Shown: piece by piece, positions 33,200-45,480 of the stretch
Layout: each line of letters begins with the position of its first letter
Position numbering within the stretch: the first letter of the stretch is position 1
Assembly (NCBI GenBank): GCA_016800925.1
Contig: JABCPU010000189.1
Location: forward strand, 61,673-125,672
Source of the DNA: Suillus spraguei
Lineage: Eukaryota; Basidiomycota; Agaricomycetes; Boletales; Suillaceae
Direction: 5' to 3'
DNA: 64,000 nt
Made by a program: the position numbers and the translations under genes
Notes under the pieces: generated by a model
What the model saw: only the letters and a program-made list of their open reading frames with translations
What the model was told of the DNA's origin: nothing
Database searches by the model: none

Positions 33200-34830
33200 T
33201 TATATGTCATACATGCCTCCTATTTTTCTATGGCAATACTTCCAGTACCTGTTGTCTTGTCTTGTAGGATTCCTGTGTGAGCTACTACCCAACAAATTCT
33301 GCATCAATCTTGCACGAGCTGCATGGCCAGGGGTGCCAACATATGAAGTGTCACCTACAAGGCCCACATCAAGGTCTGGTAGCTCTGGGGGGGGAATAAG
33401 GTCTCTTCCCTCAGCTCTAAGGGCCCAATCAGAAGTACTACCTTCACCACTAAAGATGTTATGATGTTCTTCAAAATGAATGATCATATTATGAAGGATG
33501 ATGTAACACATCACCCAGTAGGAATGGAACTGAAGCTGGTCATCATTTTGCAATGGGTGTCAAAGCCCCAAAGAGACTGGAAGCGGCCTTGAGAGCAGCA
33601 AATGTATGTTCTACACAAACATGGATCTAAAAATTAAATCAAACATCAGAAAGTTAAATAATAAATAATAGATATACCTTAGATAGGATAGTGTTAAAAG
33701 CCTTCTGCTCACTGGTCAAGGCCCCATTAGGAGGCTTCTTGAAAGGGGGAATGCACTATGGCTCCAGGGGATAGGCACTATCTGCCTAGATACAATGATT
33801 ATCTCCAAGAAGTGTTGCATGCTGTTGGAAAACACAAGTGGATTGGAATGCAAATGCATCATGTGCACTACCAGTGTGGCCAATAGAGTAGTCCACTATA
33901 GTGAGATTGTGAGGCAGAATGACTGCCTAAAATATTTTTAAATCAAATAAATAGGTATCAAATAAGAAATAAAACATACCTGACAGTTAAGGGAGTATTG
34001 AAACTTCCTGGTATACAATGACTCACCATAGTAACCTGGCTTTTGATAGAGGTTAAATAGTGAGCCATTTACTGCCAGAATACCATTCCTCCACTCTGGC
34101 AGGACTTGGACTGAACATAGTGACGGGCACGTGCAGCCTGAGTAGAGTTAAGAGCAGGGAAGCAGATAAAATTATCATGCTGTCCAAGGAGGGCAGTCAT
34201 GACACATTAGTGCAGTTAGTGACAGACCCAACACTAATGCCTGCCCACTGGCAGATATCCTGGTTTGAAGCTGCATTGCCATAGTGGCCAGCATGATTAA
34301 GAAAGATGGTGAGTTGCACAGCAACAGGGAGTTGTGGATTATTGGACTGATTGTGGAAGACAGGGTCACCACTAATTTGTTCAAGGATATCATTGAATAT
34401 GTCAGGATTGACATGTAACTTCTACTGGAACAGCTCAGGATAGTGGGCAAAAAGTGGTCAAGAAGATGGATCTATGTCATCTTAACCTTATAATGGACAA
34501 TAAGCACTGATCCAAATAAAATAAAAATAGATCTTCACCCTATCTCTAAGAGTAGTAAGTGAGCCAATGATCTGAGCATATTCTTGATGAACCAAAATTG
34601 AGCCATATGAGGTGCCTGAACCATCAGATGTCTCAGACATAGGGGAGGCGGTGATGGGCCCCTCATAATGCTGTCCTCTGAGATAGAGGAGTCAGATGAG
34701 CTAAGGTCATCTTCTGCTATTGCATGCTGAACCCAGGCCTTTGCGACATCTAAAGTAGTAGTATCTATTTTTTGAGCAATTCTTGATGGCGAGACTGGTG
34801 AGGCCTTGTGGTGAGTGGGCTTTATCACGC
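33200..34830 (-). pseudogene. PIF/Harbinger (DDE_4-type) transposase relic
   Basis: From the 5' end (34,828): a serine-rich leader, then a helical domain (FAHYPELFQ, LPVAVQLTIFLNHAGHYGNA) and the residues LYQKPGYYGESLYTRKFQYS. After an intron comes LTIVDYSIGHTGSAHDAFAF, with the first catalytic-type aspartate. Next are CI-ADSAYPLEP and IPPFKKPPNGALTSEQKAFN, the Harbinger signature with the second aspartate. After another intron come HTFAALKA and GALTPIAK, then the tail WVMCYIILHNMI (33,500) and a C-terminal extension to 33,200. In-frame stops follow CI and LEP. Motif order fits Harbinger throughout. No convincing 3-bp duplication or TIR was located. Confidence 0.72.
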
Positions 34831-35240
34831 TATCAGCAACTGAGCTGATCTAACTGATTTTTAAGCAGAGTTTGAATTTCATGTGGTGTGCGCTGTGCCA
34901 CTCAATGAGCACCACCGCTAATGCCATCTAGCATGCCTGTGCTCACAATCTGCTCACAATGACCTAGTCACTTGCCTTGCAGACATGGTCATATATTCCT
35001 CAAGGTAAATTCTGAGCTGATCCGAAAAATTGGCTGTATATTGATCAGCAAGGTTTGTCGGCCTCAGAGCCCTAGACAATGGGTCATAATATGCGGGTCG
35101 TCAAAGAGACGCCATAGTGTCCTCGAGTAGTTGAACCTAGTGTGTTTCATGAGTCAGTTTTCATTAACAGTGAACACCTACAGGTCACTCACAAATGACA
35201 TAGAAACATCTATGACCCTCTGACTGTTAGCAACCTAGCC
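34831..35240. other. No gene recognised
   Basis: Low-similarity sequence between the Harbinger relic and an LTR-like block. Possibly the transposon's terminal region. Confidence 0.4.
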
Positions 35241-36075
35241 AGGCGCTAAGGGACTTGAATGGTGTCTGCAACGGGTGCTCTATCAAGAGCGGCAGCCCAT
35301 GTGTATCGGTCTCCTAGCGCAGAGTGCGCTAGTTGCATTGGTCGGAGGTGGGTGCTATGCGCTGTCTCACAACCTACGTCACAGAGACGAGGTTCTTGAC
35401 GACGATCAAAGACGTAGAAGCGATGAACTTCTATGAAGTTCAAATAGTGACAATAAGCTTATGAAAAGCTTATCGAAAGAAGTTCAGGGTCGAAGATCAA
35501 GTAGATTCAAGTTAAAGAAGTACAAAGGCTATCTGTGTGTATTTATATGTAAGATTGAAGCGGAGCGCGAATACCTAAGTATCGCTGAATTAAGTATGAA
35601 GCCAGATAGCCAATAAGAGGATGCATGCTCATAAACGAGTCAGAGGCATATCAACCAATGAGAATGTGCATGTGCGTGAAGGAGCCATAAGTGCAGAGCC
35701 AAAGGTATAAAGGGTACGAGCCAATGAGGCAACACACAAGTTAAGAAAGGTAAACGGTAAAAGGATAAAGCATCACACGATACCAAGACATCCTTGAAGG
35801 TAGACAGGGGGTTCCCATGAACTGAGCAAGTGCGTGTGTTGCAGCGCAAGGTAATGCAATGAGTGCAGAGGAGGCGCTTGAAGCGCGCGAAGCGAGAGAG
35901 GCATGTATAGATGTGGAGGAGGTAGAGGGCGCGCAAAGAGGACATGTTCAGCGACAATGGAGAAGACGAGCGTAGGCAAGGTAAGGGGTGACAATGGTAA
36001 GCCAGACGAGGTATTGGAGGATGAGGGTGGAGGCCTCGTTGGACAAGAGTAGACGGTGTCGCATAGGAGGAAAAA
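35241..36075. repeat. Possible LTR or repeat block, unassigned
   Basis: An unusually CpG-containing block with an LTR-like layout. TATTTATATG near 35,540 could serve as a TATA element, and GAAGTTCAGGGTCGAAGAT resembles the leader wording GTCTTCGACCCTGAACCC after LTR-G in reverse. No second copy exists in the window and its ends could not be set. Confidence 0.25.
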
Positions 36076-36227
36076 ATGATAGTAGGGGCGCAAGAAGGTG
36101 TTCTCATGAAACAAGCTCTACGAGTTGAACACATGCACGAGGAAATCAAACATTGTAACATTGAAATTTGTTGTCTACACACAGCCATTGCTGATGAGGA
36201 GAATACTTTCTCCCGCTTACTTAACAG
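36076..36227 (+). pseudogene. Short coding relic, possibly from a KDZ-type transposase
   Basis: Reads MIVGAQEGVLMKQALRVEHM then HEEIKHCNIEICCLHTAIAD, helical and charged, running straight into an LTR-A at 36,228. The EEI..CN.EI..L.T.I.DE pattern recalls a region I associate with KDZ-like transposases. The piece is too short for certainty. Confidence 0.3.
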
Positions 36228-37192
36228 TGTAAAGATACAACCTAACCTGGGCTGTAGATAAACTACCTCCTAAGTTAGTATGTGTGGTCTTGCGCTCCGT
36301 CTAGTCTGCTTCACTTGCGAAACAAGAGTGTTCGACCCTAAAGGGGGATGCCTGTTAGTATAGTGAAATCCAAGTCAAACCCAGTGAGCGAGAGTAGCGT
36401 TGTAGTCAGCGGTAAGTTGCCGCGGTCAGTGATGATGCCGCTGGAACTAGCATTGTATGTAGCGGTGCTACCATAGTTGAGATAAAGTCAGTAACAGTAA
36501 CATCAAGTGAGCGGTGGCAAGTGATGATATCAGTGGTAGCGGTAAGGTTGCGAGCGGTGCAAAGAAACAGTAAAGAAGGCCGCAGTTCTTTCAGCGGTAA
36601 AGTAGCGGTGCATAAGAAGTTCAATAAAAATAGAAATCAAGAGTCCAGCAGTATGCCAGTGGTAACAGTGAAAGAGCGAGATCAATTAATGAGTGGTAAA
36701 GAACTTTAAAGACTAAGTCTACTACTGGGTGGTTCCAGAGCTAGACACTAATCCTGACCTATAGTACATGCAATGGGGTAAAATAAGGTACAGTATCATG
36801 CGGGGTACACGGTGCTTATATCCTAAATCATATGTATTTGGAATGCTCTAGGCAAGATCAGTAGTGCTCAAGTACAGTAACCGCCATATGTAAACATAGC
36901 GCGAGGCAGCTGCGGCATGAGGCAACATGTAATAAAACTTGCCGTGGAATCAGTGATAATGAACATAAAATAAACAACACACCAAATGGAGCTATGCGGA
37001 TGCGGCAAGGACATGGGAGGACATTGGTACATGTAACATGGTGTGGCAGTCGGTATGGTGTGCGGTAAGCGTGAGATGCCACCAGCAATGCTAAAGGAGT
37101 AAGATGGCCTTTGGACTGGTAGATATTCCTATAGACGTGAGATGTGCGCCAAAAGATAGGGTTTTGAGGCCAGCGCCAATATGTTCATTACA
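36228..37192 (+). repeat. Solo LTR-A
   Basis: 965 bp from TGTAAAGATACAACC to TTCATTACA. Flanks ACAG (36,224-36,227) and ATGG (37,193-37,196) differ at two positions, but both reduce to ACGG by CpG decay on opposite strands. Coding sequence lies on both sides. Confidence 0.82.
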
Positions 37193-38865
37193 ATGGACTC
37201 ACTGACAGCCCCATCTTTGGTGCCATCTCAGAATTCTGCAAATGGCATCGTAGGATCAATGCTCATATTCTTGCTCATCTTCAAGATATCTACGTGCTAA
37301 AAGGATTTACAGGTGACACAAATGTTGGCGTTCAGAAAGGCTCAATACCTGCAGATCATAGTTCCTCGTCAACCATTGAGGATTTGTTTGTTGATGAGCA
37401 CTGGCAGCTTGATAGTGATAATAGAGATGATGGGGATGATACTGACACTGATGATGCTGTCGCTGAGGAAATTGGAGGACTTTTGAATTACATAGCTGAT
37501 CTACCTATGCATGAATGATCAATCAATCATACTTGAACTCATTTTGTAATTAGTTTTGGATGAATTGATCTATGATTTTCCATTACAGAAACAAAAGACT
37601 TAGTTTTCACTGATTTCGGCATGATGATTTTGCATGATCGTAACATAATGAACCTTTGTGCTCGTCTATATTGTGTGATGCTACTCATTAACACTGAAAT
37701 CAACTCTTCATCACTTATCATGGCTCCACAACCACCCATCAAACTGATCTGTTACATCCTTGGAGGAGACTCCCCAGGAATGAAGTCTAATTGGTCAGTA
37801 AATTTTGAGAAAATATTGATCAACTCAGCCTGAGATTCAAATTGCTAAATCCTGATCAATCTCTCAGGCCTTTTATTGGGGCAAGCAGAACATCACCTGC
37901 CTTTCCAATAGCTACCTATTGTCATATGGAAGACCAGGCTCGCAAGCTCTCACATGCTCAGACTATTATACAACGCATTGACTTGAATCATCCTGAAGTC
38001 ACCACTCTTGTGCATATGGAATTGAGAGCACTCCAATCTAGTAGTGGGATCCTTGCAGAGTGGGATAGATTCTACCCTGTCGTTTATGGGCATCATGTTG
38101 GTATTTACTTGCACTGGTAAGTCTTCAACATTCAACTACAATTCTGTTGTCTGATCTTCATGTTTTTCACATCAAGGGATGATGTTATACCAGAAGTCAA
38201 CAGACAGGAGATCCGCCACTTTCAATGTGTTGAAACCTTTTTGGACACCCTCACTTATATGATCATGAAAGGCGCATATTCAAATGCCTCCAGTTTACCA
38301 GCTGCTGCTGGTATGGACGCTAGATTGTCTTCTGGATCTCCAAGTCATCCAATGTGCTACTGTCAAGGCCAAAGATCGGGAAATCTAATTCTTTCAACAG
38401 TAAGGTTTCTCGTACATAGTGTGATATAGTTGACTTAATGATTAATCAGTCTTGTCATTGACAACATCATTTCAATCTGAACTGCAAATCAGCTCCCCCT
38501 CGTCATCGTCAAGTCATACCAGTTCAAAGACTAAATCTGTCGCTGGTTCCTGGTTCAAATATGTCTTCTGCTTCATTCGCTCTCTGTCAAGCATTGTCGG
38601 AAGCATAGTCTCTCCTGATGAGGAGAATGAAGATGATGATGATTACTCCCCTCCTGGCATCCTTGGCATTGCAGCTGAGAAGTACCTGAAAGCTCATGGC
38701 TACAGGTCTTCGGCAGTCTGGAGCATTATCTTTGTGTTCAGGGAGTTGTTCAGTCCCCAAGACTTCACTGGTTATCTGTGTCTGAAGGGAGTGTCTCAAC
38801 TTGAGGCTGAATATATGTTTGAGCTTATATCTGGGCAAGAGATTTGGTTTGATCAAGACTCCTAG
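37193..38865 (+). pseudogene. Hypothetical gene with RNase H1 N-terminal-like domain
   Basis: The first block after the LTR reads FGAISEFCKWHRRINAHILA, then an acidic segment to a stop at 37,518. A second block (about 37,830-38,120) has EDQARKLSHAQTIIQRIDLN and WDRFYPVVYGHHVGIYLHW. After an intron with GTAAGT...CAAG borders (about 38,118-38,177) comes DDVIPEVNRQEIRHFQCVET. This YPVVYG...GIY...W...V pattern matches the small RNA-binding N-terminal domain of RNase H1 (viroplasmin-like). The last block (38,452-38,865) has AAEKYLKAHGYRSSAVWSII and ends FDQDS. Frames do not join cleanly, so it is partly decayed or mis-spliced in my reading. No RNase H catalytic domain is visible. Confidence 0.45.
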
Positions 38866-39344
38866 GTGCTAATGAGTCATATTACTTACCTCATGTGTTA
38901 GCTGTTACATACTATGCATTGTTTTTTTATTCTCACAGGAACATAGTTTGGTTTGTTTATGCTTTGTGCTGAACCATGACTCGCAGTCAACACCATGCCC
39001 TTTGCTACCTCAGGACAACAAAATCCAGTGTTCGTATACCATGGCGCCACCATACAAAACACCATGCAATTATACAGAAGATCGCATCCGAAGTAAGAAA
39101 TTTTACTTGTCTCACATTCTATTTTATAGCTTTCTAATCTTGCTGCAAGGACCAGCAAGAAGAGCCTCCTCATAGCTGTGTGCAATGACACTGACCACTT
39201 ACAACGGCCCTTTGTCAATGTTTCTGGGAGCAAGATAGCTTGGGAGGGATATCATAAATTGACTGATAACATGTTTAGAAGAGTGGCACAAGTGATTAGA
39301 ATGAAAGAAGGTCAAGTAAAGGATTAGAATTATAGAGATTGTGT
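38866..39344. other. Unassigned, traces of coding sequence
   Basis: A plus-strand trace reads RPFVNVSGSKIAWEGYHKLT near 39,210-39,270, without start, stop context or recognisable family. Confidence 0.3.
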
Positions 39345-39568
39345 TGGTCAAACTGAAAGTCAAAAAGTGTCCCAATGAATCACTAAATGAAAATAACCAT
39401 ATATTTGCATAGTGTGAGTGGATTGCCACGCCACAGGGACCACTAATGAAGCTAAGAAGCAGAGCTGTCTGACGTCTTCCTATAGCTTAGTCATATTCTC
39501 ATGCCCTGACTCACAGTAAACCAATCACATCAAAATCCACAAACATTGGGACACTTTTTTGAGCCACT
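39345..39568. mobile_element. Small Tc1-like MITE
   Basis: About 220 bp bounded by imperfect inverted ends: GTCAAAAAGTGTCCCAATG on the left and CATTGGGACACTTTTTTGAG followed by CCACTG and TA on the right. The left end is decayed and its TA is unclear. It abuts the truncated Tc1/mariner copy. Confidence 0.5.
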
Positions 39569-40449
39569 GTATGTAGTTTTTCACTAGTTGCATTTTATCC
39601 TGATTATCTCCTCTACTAGGTGGCTAAAGTTGCGCTCAAGCGCAATGAAGATACTTGTGATCGCTATCAAATATTTATAGCTGAGAATTTCCACCCAGAT
39701 CAACTTGTCTTTGTCGATGAATCAGCCACCAATTAGATTACAACAAAACATCCAATGGCCTGGTCTCCAACTGGCACACATGTACACTGCCATGATTATT
39801 TTGTCCATGGGCAAAGGTGAGTGAATTTATTTATGTATTGTATTTGTGATCATAGTCTAATTTTATTCAGGTATTCAATTTTACCTGCTTTCTCGCTAGA
39901 CGGCATCTTGCATCTTGATGTACTGGATGGTTCATATAAGGCGGCAACATTTAATGAGTTCATAGACAGTCTGCTCAATCATATGAATCCTTTTCCTCAA
40001 AAAAACTCTGTAATCGTGATGGATAATGCGAGCATTCACAAGTCATTTTGTCTTGAAGAAATGGTTCAACAAAGGTATTTGTTGATCTAGTTTTTGATGA
40101 CTGCTGTCAAATTTGAATTTGAATGCTTCTGGCTGAACAACACTGAACCTGCATCACTATAAGGGATCAGCATGGTCAATTGTGACTATAATAGTATAGT
40201 GGTATACCTGGTAGCACAACATCATCAATCAATAGCTGTACACTGCGACAGGTGACAGATGCTTATCATTGCAGCTTAGTGACTGATAAGAACATAAAGT
40301 GAGCAAGACTCGGAGCTTGCCATTCTAGGATACTTCACATGCCCAAATATCATAACAGGCAGGACCCTTTTGTTTGTACAGCTCCACAACTAAACAAAAG
40401 TGGTGAGGGGAACAAAATGAAATCTGGCCTATCAATATGAAAGTAGCTG
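39569..40449 (+). mobile_element. Tc1/mariner copy 2, 5' truncated
   Basis: Aligns inverted with 23,705-24,580. It begins in the intron TGTATGTAGTTTTTCACTAG, then exon VALKRNEDTCDRYQIFIAEN with LVFVDESATN, an intron, and the exon with HLDVLDGSYKAATFNEFIDS and VIVMDNASIHKS. It ends with the full right TIR at 40,449 followed by TA. The helix-turn-helix exons and left TIR are gone. A TAG replaces the codon after ATN. As in copy 1, the third catalytic residue is missing. Confidence 0.85.
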
Positions 40450-40649
40450 TAAGATACACCTCTTCCAAACACATCAACATGACATGACATGGCATTATAG
40501 TGATATTTTGTGACATTTTGTGACATCACCATCGCCATTGCACTTGCCGCTGACTTGCCTATATATGCTACTTAACATATGTCCTTGATCTCTATCCTAT
40601 CTACTTGCGAGCCCAAACCTGCCTCCACTAAGTCTTTCATCATTGTCTC

Positions 40650-42900
40650 AGGCAACACTCAATGTCCACGGAACTTCTTCTATGCCCATGCTGCCTGCTT
40701 GCCATCAAGACCCTTTCTGTATGCATCCATAAATATTAATGAACAGATTGAAAAACTAATTGTATAGTGTTAGTATGACTCAATATTCATGTGTTTGGAT
40801 GACTTACTGATGAATGGCTACCAGTGGGACAGAATCCAAAGCCTGGAGGACATTGCATTCAAGATCTGCTTTCTTTGAAGATGTGGAATATTCTCAATAG
40901 ATCTATTTTGAGTATCCCCAGCACTGCTCTATGAAATTAAGCTCACAGTGGAATTTAGGGAAGAAAATTGCTTGAAATCCATGGGTCTTGCAGGCAGTCT
41001 CCAGCAATGACTTGAGACCCATGAAGTCAGGCTCATTATAGAGCATTCATCGACAGCAACAATGAATGGCCTCCTTTCTGCACTGAAACTTTGGCCACTC
41101 TGCCCGGATCTTTGCTGCTCCTTCATAGCCTGGCTCCTCAGGTATCACTGCCATTCCTTTGAAGACACCAGCCAGCTGATGGCCTTGTAGGTAATATAGT
41201 GACTGTGGTGATCCATCCATGAACTTACCATTGCCCATTGAAACCTTCTTCTTTAAAAGTGTACCATTTGGACCATGGACAGGCTTTCCACTCTCATCAA
41301 CCATGTTTACCTCTACACCCCAATGATTTGGCTTACAGCTCTCGCCCCAATCAGTGCCATCCCACTGGTGGCCATACCTTGGGGAAAACTTGGGCATATG
41401 CCTTGCAGAGAGTGCACCATCTGCATGCTTCAGGTGAGTTGTTGCATTGTCAAAGACCATGACATGATCCTCATTTGAATAGTGTTTTTTGAAGATATCC
41501 ATCGCATTCGAAGCCTGTTTGAGAATGTCCTCAGAGGTAAAGTAACCTTCGCAAGCCTTTCCAGCTTTGAACAGGACACAAGCACTATCCATTCCATCTG
41601 GTGAATGCAACCATCCATAGTCAGGGCTAACCATGTTGGTGACCATCAATGATGCACCTTCTCCTTTGGCGTAAGGTACAGCAGTTTCACTTTTGTGTAC
41701 CTATCAAATTTTTATTTGATCATTTGCATAATAGGTTGACTCATTGTGATTCCAGATTACAACTCGACAAGCTTCAGTACTTGATAGCAGTGGAGTGTCT
41801 TTGTTTCCATCAGTTGTATAAATTCGTGTACAAGACAGCAACTCAGCCCAAATGGGAAGGAAAACTGTTTGTTGATATTCCACCACATCAATCCTCTCGT
41901 GTCCATCGACAAACTGACCAGTGGGTGTCTTTGACCACCGGTAACCAACATAACTCCAGCACTGTGCTGTCAAGAGGGATATTGTTTTAGTCAGTTTTAA
42001 CTGTGACTTTACATCTGCTCGGTCAAGATATTCAACAATATCTATCACTTAACATACTTCCCAATCCCCTGTAAATGTAAAAGTGACTCCTGTGTAAAGT
42101 CTTCATCTTCCAGTATTGAGGAATTCCAGGTCCCATAGATATTTAAAGGAAGGTCTTCCTGATTTTTGCAATAAGCTTGAGCCCACTGGCAAAGACAGCT
42201 TGCTAACCATGGCCCCTTCTCATGAGCATGAGCAGTTTTAAGTGATGCAGCTATCCAGCCATGACTCTTGCTAGCTGGATCAGTATAGTTCCATAGAAAC
42301 ATTTGCATTCTTTCAAGACAGATTCAAAGAAGTAGATCAAGTTTAGGGTCCTTGTGACCCCCACCTGAGTTCTGAGGTGGCCAGAGCATCAATTTCAAAT
42401 CAGTCAGGGCAATGGTAGCTTCATCAACAGTTGGAGGTGGTATGGATTTGCCAACAAGAGCCGGTGTATGAGTCCAAGGAGGTGCCTTTTCATTTTAAGT
42501 GATTTCATCATCATCCTCAAACTCCAAGTCATCATCTTTAGTGACCCTTGGAGCAGGACATGGCTCAGGTACATTTGGAATAGTACTACTTGGCTGTAAG
42601 GGACTAATTGTGGTGTACAAAAGTGGTGGATTTGTTGGATAGCTTCCAGAGAAGGGTGCTATTTATAATAACAATGGATGTTAATACATCAATAACTGAA
42701 GATTAAATTAAATTTCCTTCACATTTTCTTTACTTGCACTAGTCAGTTTTCTTCTCTTCTGGCTGCTATGATTATAACCACCCAAATTTGCAATTTGTGA
42801 GGGTGTTTTGTGATGCATAACAGTTACAATTTGTGAACTTCACTAGTACAATGAATGTGGCAGTATGTACTATTAGTACTTACTTTGCCATGGTCATGCT
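40650..42900 (-). pseudogene. DDE transposase-like protein of Agaricomycetes, decayed
   Basis: Starts near 42,893 (MAK, then an intron). It reads NHSSQKRRKLTSASKENVKE, an acidic linker, SHGWIAASLKTAHAHEKGPW (42,250), WSKTPTGQFVDGHERIDVVE (about 41,930), VVIWNHNESTYYAND (41,730) and YGWLHSPDGMDSACVLFKAG. Then come VMVFDNATTHLK (41,450), PQSLYYLQGHQLAGVFKGMA, CCCR, NEPDFMGLKSLLETACKTHG and FPKFHCELNFIEQCWGYSK (40,930), then FMDAYRKGLDGKQAAWA. I read HNEST, FDNATTH and NFIEQ as the three acidic positions of a DDE-type nuclease. Family members are highly repeated in mushroom genomes. In-frame stops after YSK, IY and WA show it is dead. Confidence 0.65.
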
Positions 42901-42932
42901 GCACAGCCACAACATAAGCTTGAAAGTTCAGT

Positions 42933-43065
42933 AAAAAGCCTACTACTCATTCAGAAATGCAAATCAAGAAAATCTGTTCCAGTCAATTGTCCGCACACTT
43001 GGTACGAACAATACACTGGAACAGATTTTCTTGACTCACATTTCTGAATGAGTAGTAGGCTTTTT
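42933..43065. repeat. Foldback hairpin with 50-nt arms
   Basis: Arms 42,933-42,982 and 43,016-43,065 are inverted copies with about three mismatches in the middle. The loop is 33 nt. Arms start AAAAAGCCTACTACTC. It is either a foldback mini-transposon or, if transcribed, a long hairpin RNA. No clear flanking duplication. Confidence 0.85.
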
Positions 43066-44154
43066 AACACAAATGTCATGAAAAGTCATGAAATGTATAT
43101 GTATTTGCATGAGGTCTATCTTAGGATGAGTTGTCAAGTGGGAGTTAAAGACTTTAGCCTGGTGTCTATCAGAATGCACTTTGACATTCATTCATGGATG
43201 GTTTCTTCAGAAGTTCACCGCAACTGATCTTAGTCAGGTGGTTGCCACAACAGAATCAGAATCTGTTTCTCTTGGACTGTGCAGGTTTGAAACCTGCCGA
43301 CAACAAGGTTTTTCTAATGAAACACACTTGACATTCACTCATGGATGATGTCATATACTGGATCTCAGGCCTCATGTCCACTATGGTCTCCCATTCATAT
43401 CTCCATACCTCTGGACATCCGCAGCTAGCCTGCTCACCCTACACACATCCTAGTTGACTCTGAGCACAGTATCACCCACCACTGTGTCTGGACTTTCCCT
43501 CCTCTGGCATTCTGGACATCTCCACCATACATCTGATCCTTGTCCATGTCCAGTCCAGATCCTGGAACTCTGGACCTCTGGATCTCCCTGCGTTCATCTC
43601 CAGACATATTCCTGCGCCACGTGCATTACCCCATTTAGGGTATGTCCTTGTCTCTGGCTCTCGGTTACCTCTGTCTCCATTTTGATAATCTTGTTCATAT
43701 ATATCTCATCTCTGAGTTCATTTAGTTATGTTTTGTCGTACTTAGCAATATTTTTCTGCATTGTTCATACATAGCATTGGACTATGCTTACTGATCTTCT
43801 GTTATGTATTGATTGTTTTCCTGTTACTTGCCTTCCACTTTCTATCTTCATACCTCCTATACTTCTTATGTTAATATAACTCTATTACATTCTCACACTT
43901 GGGCTCTGGCCCTTGTAAGCCTCCAGTTCAGGCCTATGGGAGTGTTCCCTAGGCTGGAAATTTGACCCTCTGTTATAATATGCTTTCTGGACTTCATCAG
44001 ACTCCTGTATTTATCCCTGTTCTCCTCTGGCTCTACTTATGATAGTCTTCCTCACTCCAAACTTCGTCCATAGTAGCCTATACTCTCTTTATGTAATCTC
44101 CAGACCTACGCCTCTACAGTAGGGAAATACTTCCCATAGATCCACAGAGCTCCA

Positions 44155-44205
44155 CTCCTTGCTCCTTGCTCCTTGCTCCTTGCTCCTCTGCTCCTTGACC
44201 TCTGG
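44155..44205. repeat. Short CTCCTTG tandem repeat
   Basis: Five to six near-perfect copies of the 7-bp unit CTCCTTG inside the outer LTR-C. It corresponds in inverse to the GGAGCGGA tract of the inner copy. Confidence 0.75.
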
Positions 44206-44739
44206 TCCTATCCTATCCTATCCTTGACCTCCTATGGATCATCTTTCCCCCTCTGGCAGTCCATCCTCCATTCCATTCTACATGGGACTTGTGTTACGAC
44301 CATGCAAAACCGGAGATTAGTAAGAAGTCCTGGTCTTACATGGGGTTGTACCAGAGGGTTGTAAGTCAAAGGGGCTTGGCCTCAGCTCGTACGCTGTGCC
44401 CCTTACCCGAGTATGTGCCCTTAATTTCGGATGAAGTCCAAGGGAGAGTTCTGGTGGAGTCCGGATGGAGGGTCCGGACGAACTCTAAGGCAGGATAGCT
44501 CGACAGAGCTCCGATGGACTTCCGGATGAGCGCGGGAATGCGCCGGAACTATTTCCGGAAGGTAGGAAGTAATGGTAACACTACTGGAACAAGTTCCAAG
44601 TTGAACAGATGAAGGATGGTCCGCTGGACAAAGTCCAGGGCAGGATAGGAGCAGAGCTCTGGAGGGAAAGATGACTCATAGATGTCAGAGGATAGGATAG
44701 GATGGATCCAGAGGACTAGGGGTCCGAAGGTCCGGAGCT

Positions 44740-44836
44740 CGGAGGAGCGGAACGAGCGGAGGAGCGGAGGAGTGGAGGAGCGGAGGAGCGGAGGAGCGGA
44801 GGAGCGGAGGAGCGGATGATCGGATGATCGGATGAG
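44740..44836. repeat. GGAGCGGA minisatellite
   Basis: About ten copies of the 8-9 bp unit GGAGCGGA(G), degrading to GGATGATC at its right end. Located within the inner LTR-C. Confidence 0.85.
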
Positions 44837-45480
44837 CATCACTCTGTGGATCTTAGAGGAAGTGTTGGCTACTAGAGAGGAGTAGGTCCGGATATGGTGT
44901 AGAGATAGTATAGACTACTCCGGACAAGGTCCGGAATAGAAACAGACAGTATAAGACTACCAATGGTAGAGTTGGAGGTGAAACAGATGATAGACGGAGA
45001 TGGACGAAGTCCGAAAAGATTTATATGACATAGGATCAAAGCTCCGGCCTAGGGAGTGATCCCATAGGCCTGAGTCGGAAGCTTACAAGGGCCAGAGCCC
45101 AAGTGCAAGAACGGAGATGGAGTTATATAGACATGATAACAGGATACAGAGTAATCAAAGGAATATACAGAAGTAGGAACAATGAATCAGACTAAGGTCT
45201 GCAGGAGTTGTACTACAAGTTTATATACTGTAGGAGCATGCCAGAGGGTAAGTACGGATAGTCCGAGGCTATGTCTGAAGCATATGGAAACACATTAGTA
45301 AGTACAGCGGGACATAAGGCTATGAACTCGGAGATGAAGCTCGTACGAAATACTTATCAAGACGGAGGCAGAGATCACCGAGAACCGGAAGCACAGAGAT
45401 ACCCAGAGCCGGAGACACAGGTATATTCTAAAAGGGGTAATGCGCAGGTGCGCGGGAATAGTTCGGATATGAACTCGGAT

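Noticed and set aside
33024..33464. 146-codon plus ORF
   Set aside because: Starts in a CATCAT/GTCATT low-complexity tract and runs antisense to the Harbinger C-terminus.
35640..36188. 182- and 113-codon minus ORFs
   Set aside because: Cysteine/leucine/histidine-rich frames without motifs over an LTR-like, non-coding block. Probably chance.
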